In this document: positions 14,036 to 23,200 of the stretch, one piece after another
How the letters are laid out: each line of letters starts with the position of its first letter
Numbering within the stretch: the first letter of the stretch is position 1
Assembly (NCBI RefSeq): GCF_049847105.1
Contig: NZ_JBNCNS010000005.1
Coordinates: 124,001-188,000, forward strand
DNA length: 64,000 bases
From: Gordonia sp049847105
Lineage (GTDB): Bacteria > Actinomycetota > Actinomycetes > Mycobacteriales > Mycobacteriaceae
Reading direction: 5' to 3'
The notes under the pieces: generated by a model
Told to the model about the DNA's origin: nothing
Databases searched by the model: none
Seen by the model: the letters and a program-made list of their open reading frames with translations, nothing else
Made by a program: the position numbers and the translations under genes

Positions 14036-16684
14036 GTGACCACATCCGATCCCACCCGTGAATTGCCGAAGTCCTGGGACCCCGCCGAGCATGAGGACAG
14101 GCTCTATCAGGGATGGGTGGATGCCGGCTACTTCACGGCCGATACGACCAGTGACCGGCCGGCCTTCTCCATCGTCATCCCCCCTCCGAACGTCAACGGC
14201 TCGCTGCACATGGGGCACGCCTACGAGCACGTGCTGATGGATGCACTGGCCCGCCGGCGCCGGATGCAGGGTTACGAGGTGTTGTGGCTGCCGGGCATGG
14301 ACCACGCCGCGATCGCGATGCAGACGATGGTCGAGCGCAAGCTCGCCGGCGAGGGTCTCACGCGCGACGACCTCGGCCGTGAGGCCTTCATCGAACGTGT
14401 GTGGACCGAGAAGGCCGAGATCGGCGACAACATCGGTACCCAGATGCGACGGCTGGGCGACAGCGTCGACTGGAGCCGCGAGCGGTTCACCATGGACGAC
14501 GGACTGTCCCGCGCGGTGCAGACGGTGTTCAAGCAGATGTTCGACGACGAGCTGATCTATCGCGCGGAGCGACTGGTCAACTGGTCGCCGGTGCTCAAGA
14601 CCGCGATCAGTGACATCGAGGTCAGCTATGCCGACGTGGAGGGCGAACTCGTCAGTTTCCGGTACGGCAGTCTCGACGACGGCCAGCCTCATATCGTCGT
14701 CGCCACCACCCGGCTGGAGACGATGCTCGGCGACACGGCGATCGCCGTCCATCCCGACGACGAGCGGTACGCGCATCTGATCGGCACCGAACTCGAGCAT
14801 CCGTTCTCCGACCGGATGATCCCGGTGATCGCCGACGATTATGTCGACCCCGAATTCGGTAGTGGTGCAGTGAAGATCACACCCGCCCATGACCCCAACG
14901 ACTTCGCGATCGGGCAGCGGCACGACCTGCCCATGCCCACGATCATGGACGACGAGGCCCGGATAGCGGACACCGGGACGCCGTTCGACGGCATGGATCG
15001 GTTCGAGGCCCGGGTCAAGGTGCGTGAGGCACTGGCCGAGCAGGGGCGCATCGTCAAGGAGGTGCGGCCCTATCTACACAGCGTCGGTCACTCCGAGCGC
15101 ACCGGGGAGCCGATCGAACCGCGACTGTCGATGCAGTGGTGGGTGAAGGTCGATTCCCTGGCCAAGGCGGCGGGTGACGCGGTCCGCAACAGCGACACGG
15201 TGATCCATCCGCCGTCGATGGAACCGCGCTGGTTCGGCTGGGTCGACAGCATGTACGACTGGTGCATCTCACGTCAGTTGTGGTGGGGTCATCGCATCCC
15301 GATCTGGTACGGCCCGGACGGTGAGGTGGTGTGCGTCGGTCCCGACGACCAGGCGCCGGAGGGGTACGTGCAGGAGACCGACGTCCTGGACACGTGGTTC
15401 TCGTCCGGACTATGGCCCTTCTCCACGATGGGCTGGCCCGACAAGACGGCCGACCTCGAGAAGTTCTATCCCACTTCGGTTCTCGTCACGGGCTACGACA
15501 TCCTGTTCTTCTGGGTGGCCCGGATGATGATGTTCGGCACCTACGTCGGGCCGCAGTTGGGCGAGGGCGCCGAGGTCCCGTTCCACAATCTGTTCCTGCA
15601 CGGCCTGGTCCGCGACGAGCACGGTCGCAAGATGTCGAAGTCGAAGGGCAACGGTATCGACCCGTTGGACTGGGTGGAGCGATTCGGCGCCGACGCCCTG
15701 CGTTTCACGCTCGCACGAGGCGCCAACCCGGGCAGCGACATCTCGGTCGGGGAGGATCACGCCCAGTCGTCGCGCAACTTCGCCACCAAGCTCTTCAACG
15801 CGACCAAGTTCGCGATGATGAACGGGGCGACCCTCGGAGATCTGCCGGAACGATCCACCCTCACCGAGGCGGATCGCTGGATTCTGGATCGCCTCGCGAC
15901 CGTTCGTGCCGATGCCGACGCCGGGTTCGAATCGTACGAGTTCTCCAAGGCCTGCGAGGCCCTGTACCACTTCGCGTGGGACGAGGTGTGTGACTGGTAC
16001 CTGGAGTTGGCGAAGGTCCAGTACGCCGAGAACGACGCGGAGCGTTCGCGGTCGACCTCATTGGTGCTCGGCACGGTGCTCGACAGCCTGCTGCGCCTGT
16101 TGCATCCGGTGATGCCCTTTGTCACCGAGGCGTTGTGGACGGCACTGACCGGCAAGACGTCGGTCGTGGTGGCCGAGTGGCCCCACGGCGCCGACGGCGC
16201 CGCCGGCGACGCCGCGGCGGCCCGGCACATCGACGATCTGCAACGCCTCATCACCGAGGTCCGCCGATTCCGCAGCGACCAGGGACTCAAGCCGGGGCAG
16301 CGGGTGGCGGCCGAGATCGACGGCCTCGACGTCGCCGGACTGGCCCCGTCCCGGGCCTACCTCGATTCCCTCGCCCGCCTCGAACCCGCGGGTGACGACT
16401 TCTCGGCCACCGCAACCATCGACGTCCGGTTGTCGGCGACCACGGTGACCGTGCGTATCGACACGTCGGGGACGGTCGACGTGGCGGCCGAGCGTAAACG
16501 CCTGACCAAGGACCTCGCCGCTGCCGAGAAGGAATTGGCCGGGACCACAGCGAAACTCGGCAACGAGCAGTTCCTGTCCAAGGCCCCCGACCACGTCGTC
16601 GCGAAGATCCGCGACCGGCAGCAGGTCGCCACCGAGGAAGTCGAACGGCTCGGTGCCGCCCTCGATGCGCTGAGCGGCTCGTGA
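14036..16684 (+). CDS. valS: Valyl-tRNA synthetase
   Basis: 882 residues, class I synthetase. The HIGH motif is HMGH at 58-61, KMSKS is at 532-536, and the editing (CP1) domain lies between them. The anticodon-binding domain and a C-terminal coiled-coil arm (about 815-882) complete a normal ValRS. It charges tRNA-Val. The GTG start at 14036 fits a leaderless promoter 6 bases upstream, and its stop overlaps folC (GTGA), so valS-folC-DUF4233 form one coupled operon, as in Mycobacterium. Confidence 0.98.
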   Translation: MTTSDPTRELPKSWDPAEHEDRLYQGWVDAGYFTADTTSDRPAFSIVIPPPNVNGSLHMGHAYEHVLMDALARRRRMQGYEVLWLPGMDHAAIAMQTMVERKLAGEGLTRDDLGREAFIERVWTEKAEIGDNIGTQMRRLGDSVDWSRERFTMDDGLSRAVQTVFKQMFDDELIYRAERLVNWSPVLKTAISDIEVSYADVEGELVSFRYGSLDDGQPHIVVATTRLETMLGDTAIAVHPDDERYAHLIGTELEHPFSDRMIPVIADDYVDPEFGSGAVKITPAHDPNDFAIGQRHDLPMPTIMDDEARIADTGTPFDGMDRFEARVKVREALAEQGRIVKEVRPYLHSVGHSERTGEPIEPRLSMQWWVKVDSLAKAAGDAVRNSDTVIHPPSMEPRWFGWVDSMYDWCISRQLWWGHRIPIWYGPDGEVVCVGPDDQAPEGYVQETDVLDTWFSSGLWPFSTMGWPDKTADLEKFYPTSVLVTGYDILFFWVARMMMFGTYVGPQLGEGAEVPFHNLFLHGLVRDEHGRKMSKSKGNGIDPLDWVERFGADALRFTLARGANPGSDISVGEDHAQSSRNFATKLFNATKFAMMNGATLGDLPERSTLTEADRWILDRLATVRADADAGFESYEFSKACEALYHFAWDEVCDWYLELAKVQYAENDAERSRSTSLVLGTVLDSLLRLLHPVMPFVTEALWTALTGKTSVVVAEWPHGADGAAGDAAAARHIDDLQRLITEVRRFRSDQGLKPGQRVAAEIDGLDVAGLAPSRAYLDSLARLEPAGDDFSATATIDVRLSATTVTVRIDTSGTVDVAAERKRLTKDLAAAEKELAGTTAKLGNEQFLSKAPDHVVAKIRDRQQVATEEVERLGAALDALSGS

Positions 16685-18348
16685 GTCCGCGCGAGCGCGG
16701 ACACGGCAGCGCCGACGACGAGGACGTCGACGATATCGACCGTGACCACCTTGGCGAGGATCCGCGCGACCGCGATGAGATCGATGTCGATCCGCTCGGT
16801 GCCGCTCCGCTGCCGACCGACCTGGGGTCCTTGCTCGCCGGCCGCGGCGGGGCCCCCGACGACCTCTATGCCGACGACGACGACGGTTCCGGGTACGAGG
16901 AGTCCACGGACGACGACGGGGATCGCGCTGCATCGTCGGTCGACGCAGGCCCACGTGATGACCCGGCCACTCTCGCCGAGCTCGCGGAGCTGGAGGCCGA
17001 GCTCGACACGCGCTGGCCGGAGACCAGGATCGAGCCGTCGCTGACCCGGATCTCGGCGCTGATGGATCTGCTCGGCTCGCCGCAGCACAGCTATCCCGCG
17101 ATCCACATCGCGGGTACCAACGGCAAGACGTCGGTGACGCGGATGGTCGATGCGCTGCTCATCGCACTGCACCGACGGACCGGCCGGATCACCAGCCCGC
17201 ACCTGCAGCGGGTCACCGAGCGGATCTCGGTGGACGGTAGGCCGATCAGTGCGCGGCACTACATCGACACCTACCGCGAGCTCGAGCCCTACATCACCAT
17301 GGTCGACGACTCCTCGACCGCGACCGGCGGACCGCGGATGAGCAAATTCGAGGTCCTCATCGCGATGTCGTATGCGGTCTTCGCCGAGGCTCCGGTCGAC
17401 GTCGCGGTGGTGGAGACCGGGATGGGCGGACGCTGGGACGCCACGAACGTCATCGACGCCGCCGTCGCGGTGATCACGCCCATCGCCATGGACCACGCCG
17501 ACTATCTGGGCGACTCCCTGGGTGCGATCGCATCCGAGAAAGCCGGGATCATCAAGAAGGCCGACGACGACGAACTCCTGCCCACCGACCCGGTCACGAT
17601 CATCGCGGCGCAGGAACCCGAGGTGTCGGACGTGCTACTCCGGCAGGCGGTCGAATCGGAGACGATCGTCGCGAGGCAGAACTCCGAATTCGCGGTGCTC
17701 GACTCGATGACCGCCGTCGGAGGTCAGCTGTTGCGTCTGCAGGGACTCGGCGGTGTCTACGACGAGGTCTTCCTCCCCCTGCACGGAGCCCACCAGGCGG
17801 CGAATGCGGCGCTGGCGTTGGCCGCCGTCGAGGCGTTCTTCGGCGCCGGTGCGGATCGGCAACTCGACATCGACGCGATCCGTGCGGGTTTCGCATCGGT
17901 GACGAGCCCCGGTCGTCTCGAGCGGGTGCGGAGTGCGCCCACCGTCTTCGTCGACGCCGCGCACAATCCGCACGGCGCCACCGCGCTGGCGCAGGCGCTG
18001 GCCGAGGAATTCGACTTCCGACGCCTCGTGGGCGTCATCGGCATGCTGGGCGACAAGGATGCCGAGGGCTTCCTGGAGGCTGTCGAGCCGGTCTTCGACC
18101 AGATCGTGCTGACCAACAACGGATCCCCGCGTGCGGTGGACACGGAGTCGCTCGCCGAGATCGCGCGACCGATCTTCGGGGATGACCGAATCGTGGTGAA
18201 GCCCTTCCTGCCGGACGCGGTGGAGACGGCGATCGGCCTGGCAGAGGAATCCGAAGGTGAGCCCGTTTCCGGTGCGGGCGTGGTGATCACCGGGTCGGTG
18301 GTCACTGCCGGCGCCGCGCGCACACTGTTCGGCAAGGAGCCCTCATGA
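16681..18348 (+). CDS. folC: Folylpolyglutamate/dihydrofolate synthase with acidic N-terminal extension
   Basis: 555 residues. The Mur-ligase-type ATP loop AGTNGKT lies at 144-150, and TSPHLQRVTERI, GMGGRWDATNV and DAAHNPHGA follow as in FolC. It adds glutamate to folates and may also make dihydrofolate. Residues 1-95 are extremely rich in Asp, Glu and Arg and have no counterpart in standard FolC, so they form a disordered acidic tail. The GTG at 16681 overlaps the valS stop; a start nearer residue 96 would lose this coupling, but there is no obvious ribosome-binding site to decide. Confidence 0.93.
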   Translation: MSPRERGHGSADDEDVDDIDRDHLGEDPRDRDEIDVDPLGAAPLPTDLGSLLAGRGGAPDDLYADDDDGSGYEESTDDDGDRAASSVDAGPRDDPATLAELAELEAELDTRWPETRIEPSLTRISALMDLLGSPQHSYPAIHIAGTNGKTSVTRMVDALLIALHRRTGRITSPHLQRVTERISVDGRPISARHYIDTYRELEPYITMVDDSSTATGGPRMSKFEVLIAMSYAVFAEAPVDVAVVETGMGGRWDATNVIDAAVAVITPIAMDHADYLGDSLGAIASEKAGIIKKADDDELLPTDPVTIIAAQEPEVSDVLLRQAVESETIVARQNSEFAVLDSMTAVGGQLLRLQGLGGVYDEVFLPLHGAHQAANAALALAAVEAFFGAGADRQLDIDAIRAGFASVTSPGRLERVRSAPTVFVDAAHNPHGATALAQALAEEFDFRRLVGVIGMLGDKDAEGFLEAVEPVFDQIVLTNNGSPRAVDTESLAEIARPIFGDDRIVVKPFLPDAVETAIGLAEESEGEPVSGAGVVITGSVVTAGAARTLFGKEPS

Positions 18349-18746
18349 CTGAACCGGTTCGGTTCACCCCACCCGCCAACGACCCGTGGAAGGGCCTGCG
18401 TGGCGTGATGGCCGGCACGCTGATCCTCGAGGTCATCGTCCTCGGCCTGGCATTCCCGATCGTGGCAAACATCGGCTCGGGCCTGACGTGGCTGTCGGGT
18501 GTCTACCTGGGCGTCGTCGTGCTCGCCCACATCCTGGCGGCCGGATTGCAGGGCCGCCCGTATGCGCTGCGACTCGACCTGGCGCTCCAGGTACTGGTGA
18601 TCGTCGGCGGCGTCTTCCACTGGTCGATCGCCGTGATCGGGGTGATCTTCCTCTGCGTGTGGGTGTACATCGCGTACATCAAGCACGATGTGGAGGTGCG
18701 GATCGCCCGGGGCATGCTGCCGGGCCAGCAGCCACTCGACGGCTGA
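18345..18746 (+). CDS. DUF4233 membrane protein
   Basis: 133 residues with four predicted membrane segments (about 20-45, 48-69, 77-96 and 97-115) and a short cytoplasmic basic tail. The family is confined to actinobacteria and is almost always next to folC; its function is unknown. Its ATG overlaps the folC stop (ATGA), so it is translated with folC and valS. Confidence 0.85.
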   Translation: MTEPVRFTPPANDPWKGLRGVMAGTLILEVIVLGLAFPIVANIGSGLTWLSGVYLGVVVLAHILAAGLQGRPYALRLDLALQVLVIVGGVFHWSIAVIGVIFLCVWVYIAYIKHDVEVRIARGMLPGQQPLDG

Positions 18747-18786
18747 CCTCTCCGTTTCGACAGCCACCAGTCCGGGTTCGGCGAGT

Positions 18787-18800
18787 GCAACACGTGTTGC
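18787..18800. promoter_or_regulatory. Perfect 14-bp palindrome, candidate operator
   Basis: GCAACACGTGTTGC is its own complement. It lies 131 bases before the start of the small secreted protein gene, a place where a dimeric repressor could act. It differs from the mycobacterial LexA box, which needs GAAC-N4-GTTC. Confidence 0.4.
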
Positions 18801-18917
18801 CCGACTGTGACCTCGAGGCCCTCGCTTTTGACCCGGCGGGGCTGTGACAATGTCGCTGCCGGGGGGCGCTTTTTCGTGCGTTCCCTGTGTCCGACTTCCA
18901 GTGATGTGAGGAAACGC

Positions 18918-19334
18918 TTGTCTGTCAACACCCGCCTTCACCGCCCCTTGGCCACCGCCGCGATGGCGCTGGCCGTGATCGGATCGTCGCTGGCCGCCGG
19001 TACCGCCAACGCCGCGCCACCGGTCGATCCGGCGGATCTGCCGGTCGCCGACGCGCCGATGCCGGTGTCGGAGGGGGAGTACAGCTACGTCGCCACCCAC
19101 GACATGACGATGCGCGCGGCCTCGATGAAGGTCCCTGATGCGGTCGCGTCCCTGCCGGTGCCGGCTCAGTACCGTCCGGCGAACCTGGCGCTCGCGGCCC
19201 AATTCGACATGGCGCTGGCCGGCGCTCTCAAGTCCCCGGGAGGCTGCCTGCAGATCGTCGTGGATCCGCGCGCGAAGTCGGGCAACCTGTTCAACTACGG
19301 ATTCTTCCCGGTCGCCGGGACCTACTGCCAGTGA
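18918..19334 (+). CDS. Small secreted protein of unknown function
   Basis: About 138 residues. A Sec signal peptide is clear: basic N-terminus (NTRLHRPL), hydrophobic core ATAAMALAVIGSSLAAG and the cleavage site ANA-AP. The mature part is about 106 residues, Ala/Pro rich, with two cysteines (SPGGCLQIV and GTYCQ at the end) that could form a disulfide. The start is uncertain: TTG at 18918 has GAGGAA just upstream, and GTG at 18906 is also in frame. No family is recognised. It lies between DUF4233 and ndk and has its own promoter space. Confidence 0.65.
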   Translation: MSVNTRLHRPLATAAMALAVIGSSLAAGTANAAPPVDPADLPVADAPMPVSEGEYSYVATHDMTMRAASMKVPDAVASLPVPAQYRPANLALAAQFDMALAGALKSPGGCLQIVVDPRAKSGNLFNYGFFPVAGTYCQ

Positions 19335-19376
19335 CTCGTGCTGGTGGGAGCGAAGCAGGCGAGCAGACCGCAACGA

Positions 19377-19382
19377 TAGGGT
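19377..19382 (+). promoter_or_regulatory. -10 box for leaderless ndk transcript
   Basis: TAGGGT ends 6 bases before the GTG start of ndk, the same spacing seen before valS and lepB. No Shine-Dalgarno lies in front of ndk, which fits leaderless translation. Confidence 0.45.
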
Positions 19383-19388
19383 GACGTC

Positions 19389-19805
19389 GTGACTGAACGG
19401 ACTCTGGTACTCATCAAGCCCGACGGCGTCGAGCGGTCGCTGGTCGGCGACATCATCAGCCGGATCGAGCGCAAGGGGCTGACCCTCGTGGCGCTGGAAC
19501 TCAAGACCGTGAGCGACGACGTGGCGCGCGGACACTACGCCGAACACGAGGGCAAGCCCTTCTACCCGTCGTTGCTGGAGTTCATCACCTCCGGCCCACT
19601 GGTCGCGGCGGTGCTCGAAGGACCGCGGGCCGTGGCCGCGTTTCGGCAGATCGCCGGTGGCACCGACCCGGTCGAAAAAGCCGTCCCGGGAACCATCCGT
19701 GGCGACTTCGCATTGAGCACCCAGACCAATCTGGTGCACGGCTCGGACTCACCGGAGTCCGCCGAGCGCGAGATTGCGCTGTGGTTCCCTGACCTGGGCG
19801 TCTGA
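19389..19805 (+). CDS. ndk: Nucleoside diphosphate kinase
   Basis: 138 residues. The N-terminus TERTLVLIKPDGVERSL, the conserved EGPRAVAAFRQIAGGTDP region and the active-site His in NLVHGSDSPESAEREI (about 117) are all present, so the enzyme is complete. It balances NTP pools through a phosphohistidine. The GTG start is preceded by a -10-like box rather than a ribosome-binding site. Confidence 0.97.
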   Translation: MTERTLVLIKPDGVERSLVGDIISRIERKGLTLVALELKTVSDDVARGHYAEHEGKPFYPSLLEFITSGPLVAAVLEGPRAVAAFRQIAGGTDPVEKAVPGTIRGDFALSTQTNLVHGSDSPESAEREIALWFPDLGV

Positions 19806-20222
19806 CCGCGGTCTCACCCGCGTCCCTCGTGCCGTGGACACCTCGGCAGTAGGCAAACACGCATAGTGTGCGGGGATCGACTCGTGGTGTGGGATACTTG
19901 CACAGTTGTCGGTGACACACTTTGTCGTCGGCAGCCGGATGACGCCTCCGGTATCGGTCACCCCGATCACCGGTCTTCCCCATCAGGCTCGGGCTGCCCT
20001 GGCAGCCGGACGGCTGGCTCGAACGCCCGCGGCCCGATGGCGTGGAAGACCTGACCGGTTGAGGTCATCAACAACGCAAGGCGCCGCCTCGCGACCAGTC
20101 ATTACAGGTCGCGGAGAAGGCGCGAAGACCACACAACACCGGTCCACCAGAGACCGGGACACAGAGTGAAGCCCTCGCGTGGCCGCGTCAGCCCGACGCG
20201 CCCGGGGGCTCGAGGAGACTGA
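19806..20222 (+). other. 417-bp leader of the RNase E gene
   Basis: No gene is supported here. GATACT at 19893-19898 (within TGTGGGATACTT) is the best -10 candidate. The DNA from about 19900 to 20222 would be a long 5' untranslated leader, with a CGCGACC/GGTCGCG hairpin at 20090-20113 (10-nt loop). Long leaders used for autoregulation are known for E. coli rne; the same here is only inferred. GAGGAG at 20212-20217 is the ribosome-binding site of rne. Confidence 0.4.
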
Positions 20223-23200
20223 GTGACCGACAACGGGTCGCCGGCTGACGCGAACGCATCGTCAGGATCGGCGGAAGAATTTCCCAGCAGGCTTCGCGTG
20301 CATGCTCTGGCCAGGACCTTGGGCCTGACCAGCAGACAAGTGCTCGCACACCTGACCGAGCTGGGGGTGGAAACACGTAGCCCCCAATCGAGCATCGACC
20401 GCGAGGTCGCGCAGCGGGTCGCCGACCGCGTCCGTGCACACGTCGAGGTCGATGAGGCCGCCGTCGAGGCGGTCGAGGACGCGGCCGACACCGCCGGGAC
20501 CGACGAGTCCGGGCGAGCCGAGGTCGAGCCCTCGGACCCGGCGCAGGCCGGCCCGGGCGCAGACGAGACCCCGTCCGCCGAGACCGCATCTGCCGATATC
20601 GGGACGTCGGGGTCCACTCCGGTCAGTGCGGCACCCGTGGGCGATCAGACCACGAGCGAGGCCCCACCGGCAGCTGAAGCGCCGGCCACCGAGGCCGCCG
20701 CCGACGAATCGGACGTGCCCTCGTCCCCGACAACTCCCGAGACGACCGGCATGCCGACCTTGTTCTCGTCGGTCGAGCAGACCCAACACCAGCCGATCTC
20801 GGCCGCCGAGGTGGCCGTGTCGCAGCCGCTGTTCCTGTCGCCTCAGGCGGTCGAGCCTGTGAAGCGCTCGCCGCGCCGGCCGAAGACCGAGGAAAAGAAG
20901 CCAGAGGACACGAAGTCCGAGGGCACGAGGTCCGAGGGCACGAGGTCCGACAGTGCCAAGTCCGACAGTGCCAAGTCCGACAGTGCCAAGTCCGACAGTG
21001 CCAAGTCCGACAGTGTCAAGTCCGACAGTGTCAAGTCCGACAGTGCGACCGACGACAAGGCCGCGGCCGGGAAGGACGCCGACGTCGACGAGACGCGCGG
21101 CGACGACAGCACCCACGACGACGACTCGACGGGCGATGGCGGCGGGTCGCGTCGGCGCCGTCGGGGCCGCCGTGGACGAGGCCGTGGTCGAGGAGATCAG
21201 GCGGACACGGGCACCGACGACACATCTGACTCGCCGGACGAGGACTCCGACGACGAGTCGGCCGACTCCGCCGGCGACGACCGGAATGCGCGACCCTCCG
21301 GCAAGAAGAGCAAGAAGGCCAAGGCGAAGGACAAGGACCGCGAGCCGGACGACGACGAGAGCGGGGACGCCGACGGCGAGGACACCGACGACGCCGACGA
21401 CGGTTCGGGCTCGGACGACTCCGACCAGAATCCGTCCAAGCGGCGCAGGCGCCGTCGCCGCCGCAAGGGCGGTGCGGACGGGGAGGACGCCTCGCCGGAC
21501 GATCCGCCGAACACCGTGGTGCACGAGCGCGAGCCGCGCAGCAAGCGGGCACGCGACGAGGTGCAGGGCATCTCCGGTTCCACGCGACTCGAGGCCAAGC
21601 GTCAGCGTCGGCGTGACGGTCGCGACGCGGGACGTCGACGACCACCGATCCTGAGCGAGTCGGAATTCCTGGCGCGGCGGGAGGCCGTCGACCGGGTGAT
21701 GGTCGTGCGCGAGCGGAGCGCGAACAGCTCGATCAGCGTGGCGGCGAACGCCGGCGACCACGGGCATGACCAGGCTGTGCCGGTCGAGGACTACACACAG
21801 GTCGCGGTGCTGGAGGACGGGGTGCTCGTCGAGCATTTCGTGACCACCGAGACCTCGTCGTCGATGGTCGGCAACATCTACCTCGGACGCGTGCAGAACG
21901 TGTTGCCCGGGATGGAGGCGGCATTCGTCGACATCGGTCGCGGACGCAACGGCGTGCTCTATGCCGGTGAGGTCAACTGGGACGCCGCCGGACTCGACGG
22001 CGGATCGAGGAAGATCGAGCAGGCCCTCAAGCCGGGCGACAACGTCCTCGTCCAGGTCAGCAAGGATCCGGTCGGTCACAAGGGTGCTCGTCTGACGACA
22101 CAGATCTCGCTGGCCGGTCGCTACCTGGTCTACGTGCCGGGCGGTTCGTCGACGGGGATCAGCCGCAAGCTCCCCGATGTCGAGCGCAAACGGCTCAAGA
22201 GCATCCTGGGCAAACTCGTCCCCGACGACGCGGGTGTCATCATCCGCACCGCGTCCGAGGGCGTCAGCGCCGAGGACCTCGGTGCGGACATCGAGCGCCT
22301 CGAAGGTCAGTGGAAAGAGATCGACGCCGCGGTCGGGAAGACCAAAGGCGGATCCGGTTCGAACTCGCCCCAAGCCCTGTACGAAGAGCCGGACCTGCTG
22401 GTGCGGGTCGTGCGCGACCTGTTCAACGAGGACTTCAAGAAGCTCGTCGTCGAGGGCCAGAAGGCGTGGGATCTCGTCCAGCGCTACATCAGCGCGGTGG
22501 CACCGGATCTGATGGATCGGGTCGAGCGGTTCGAGCGGGCACACGCCGACGCGCCGGATTCGTTCGTCGTGCACCGCATCGACGAGCAGCTCGCGAAGGC
22601 ACTCGATCGCAAGGTCTGGTTGCCCTCGGGTGGCACGTTGATCATCGAACACACCGAGGCCATGACCGTGGTCGACGTGAACACCGGAAAGTTCACCGGG
22701 TCCGGCGGAAACCTCGAGGAGACCGTCACCCGCAACAACCTCGAGGCGGCCGAGGAGATCGTGCGGCAGATGCGCCTGCGCGACATCGGCGGCATGATCA
22801 TCGTCGACTTCATCGACATGGTCCTCGAATCGAACCGGGACCTCGTCCTGCGCCGTCTGACCGAGGCGCTCGCACGCGACCGGACCAGGCACCAGGTGTC
22901 CGAGGTGACATCGCTGGGGCTGGTGCAGATGACGCGCAAGCGTCTCGGTACCGGTCTGCTCGAGGCCTTCTCCACGACGTGCACCCAGTGCAGCGGACGC
23001 GGCATCATCGTGCACGCGAATCCGGTGGAGGTCCGATCCGACGACACCGCGCGGTCCGACGGCGGCGGTGGATCGAAGCGATCGCGGCGCAACCGTCGCA
23101 AGGCTGAGCCGGCACCCGACACCCAGAAGCCGACACACAATCCGGCCGAGCATCCGATGTTCCGCGCCATGGCGGCGCACTCTCACGATCCCGACGGTGA

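Noticed and set aside
17757..19739. 660-codon open frame antisense to folC, DUF4233 and ndk
   Set aside because: Crosses several well-identified genes and has no protein-like features.
20910..21047. Short regular repeats as a possible CRISPR array
   Set aside because: The units are contiguous, 15 bases, in frame and code for a peptide repeat; there are no spacers or cas genes.
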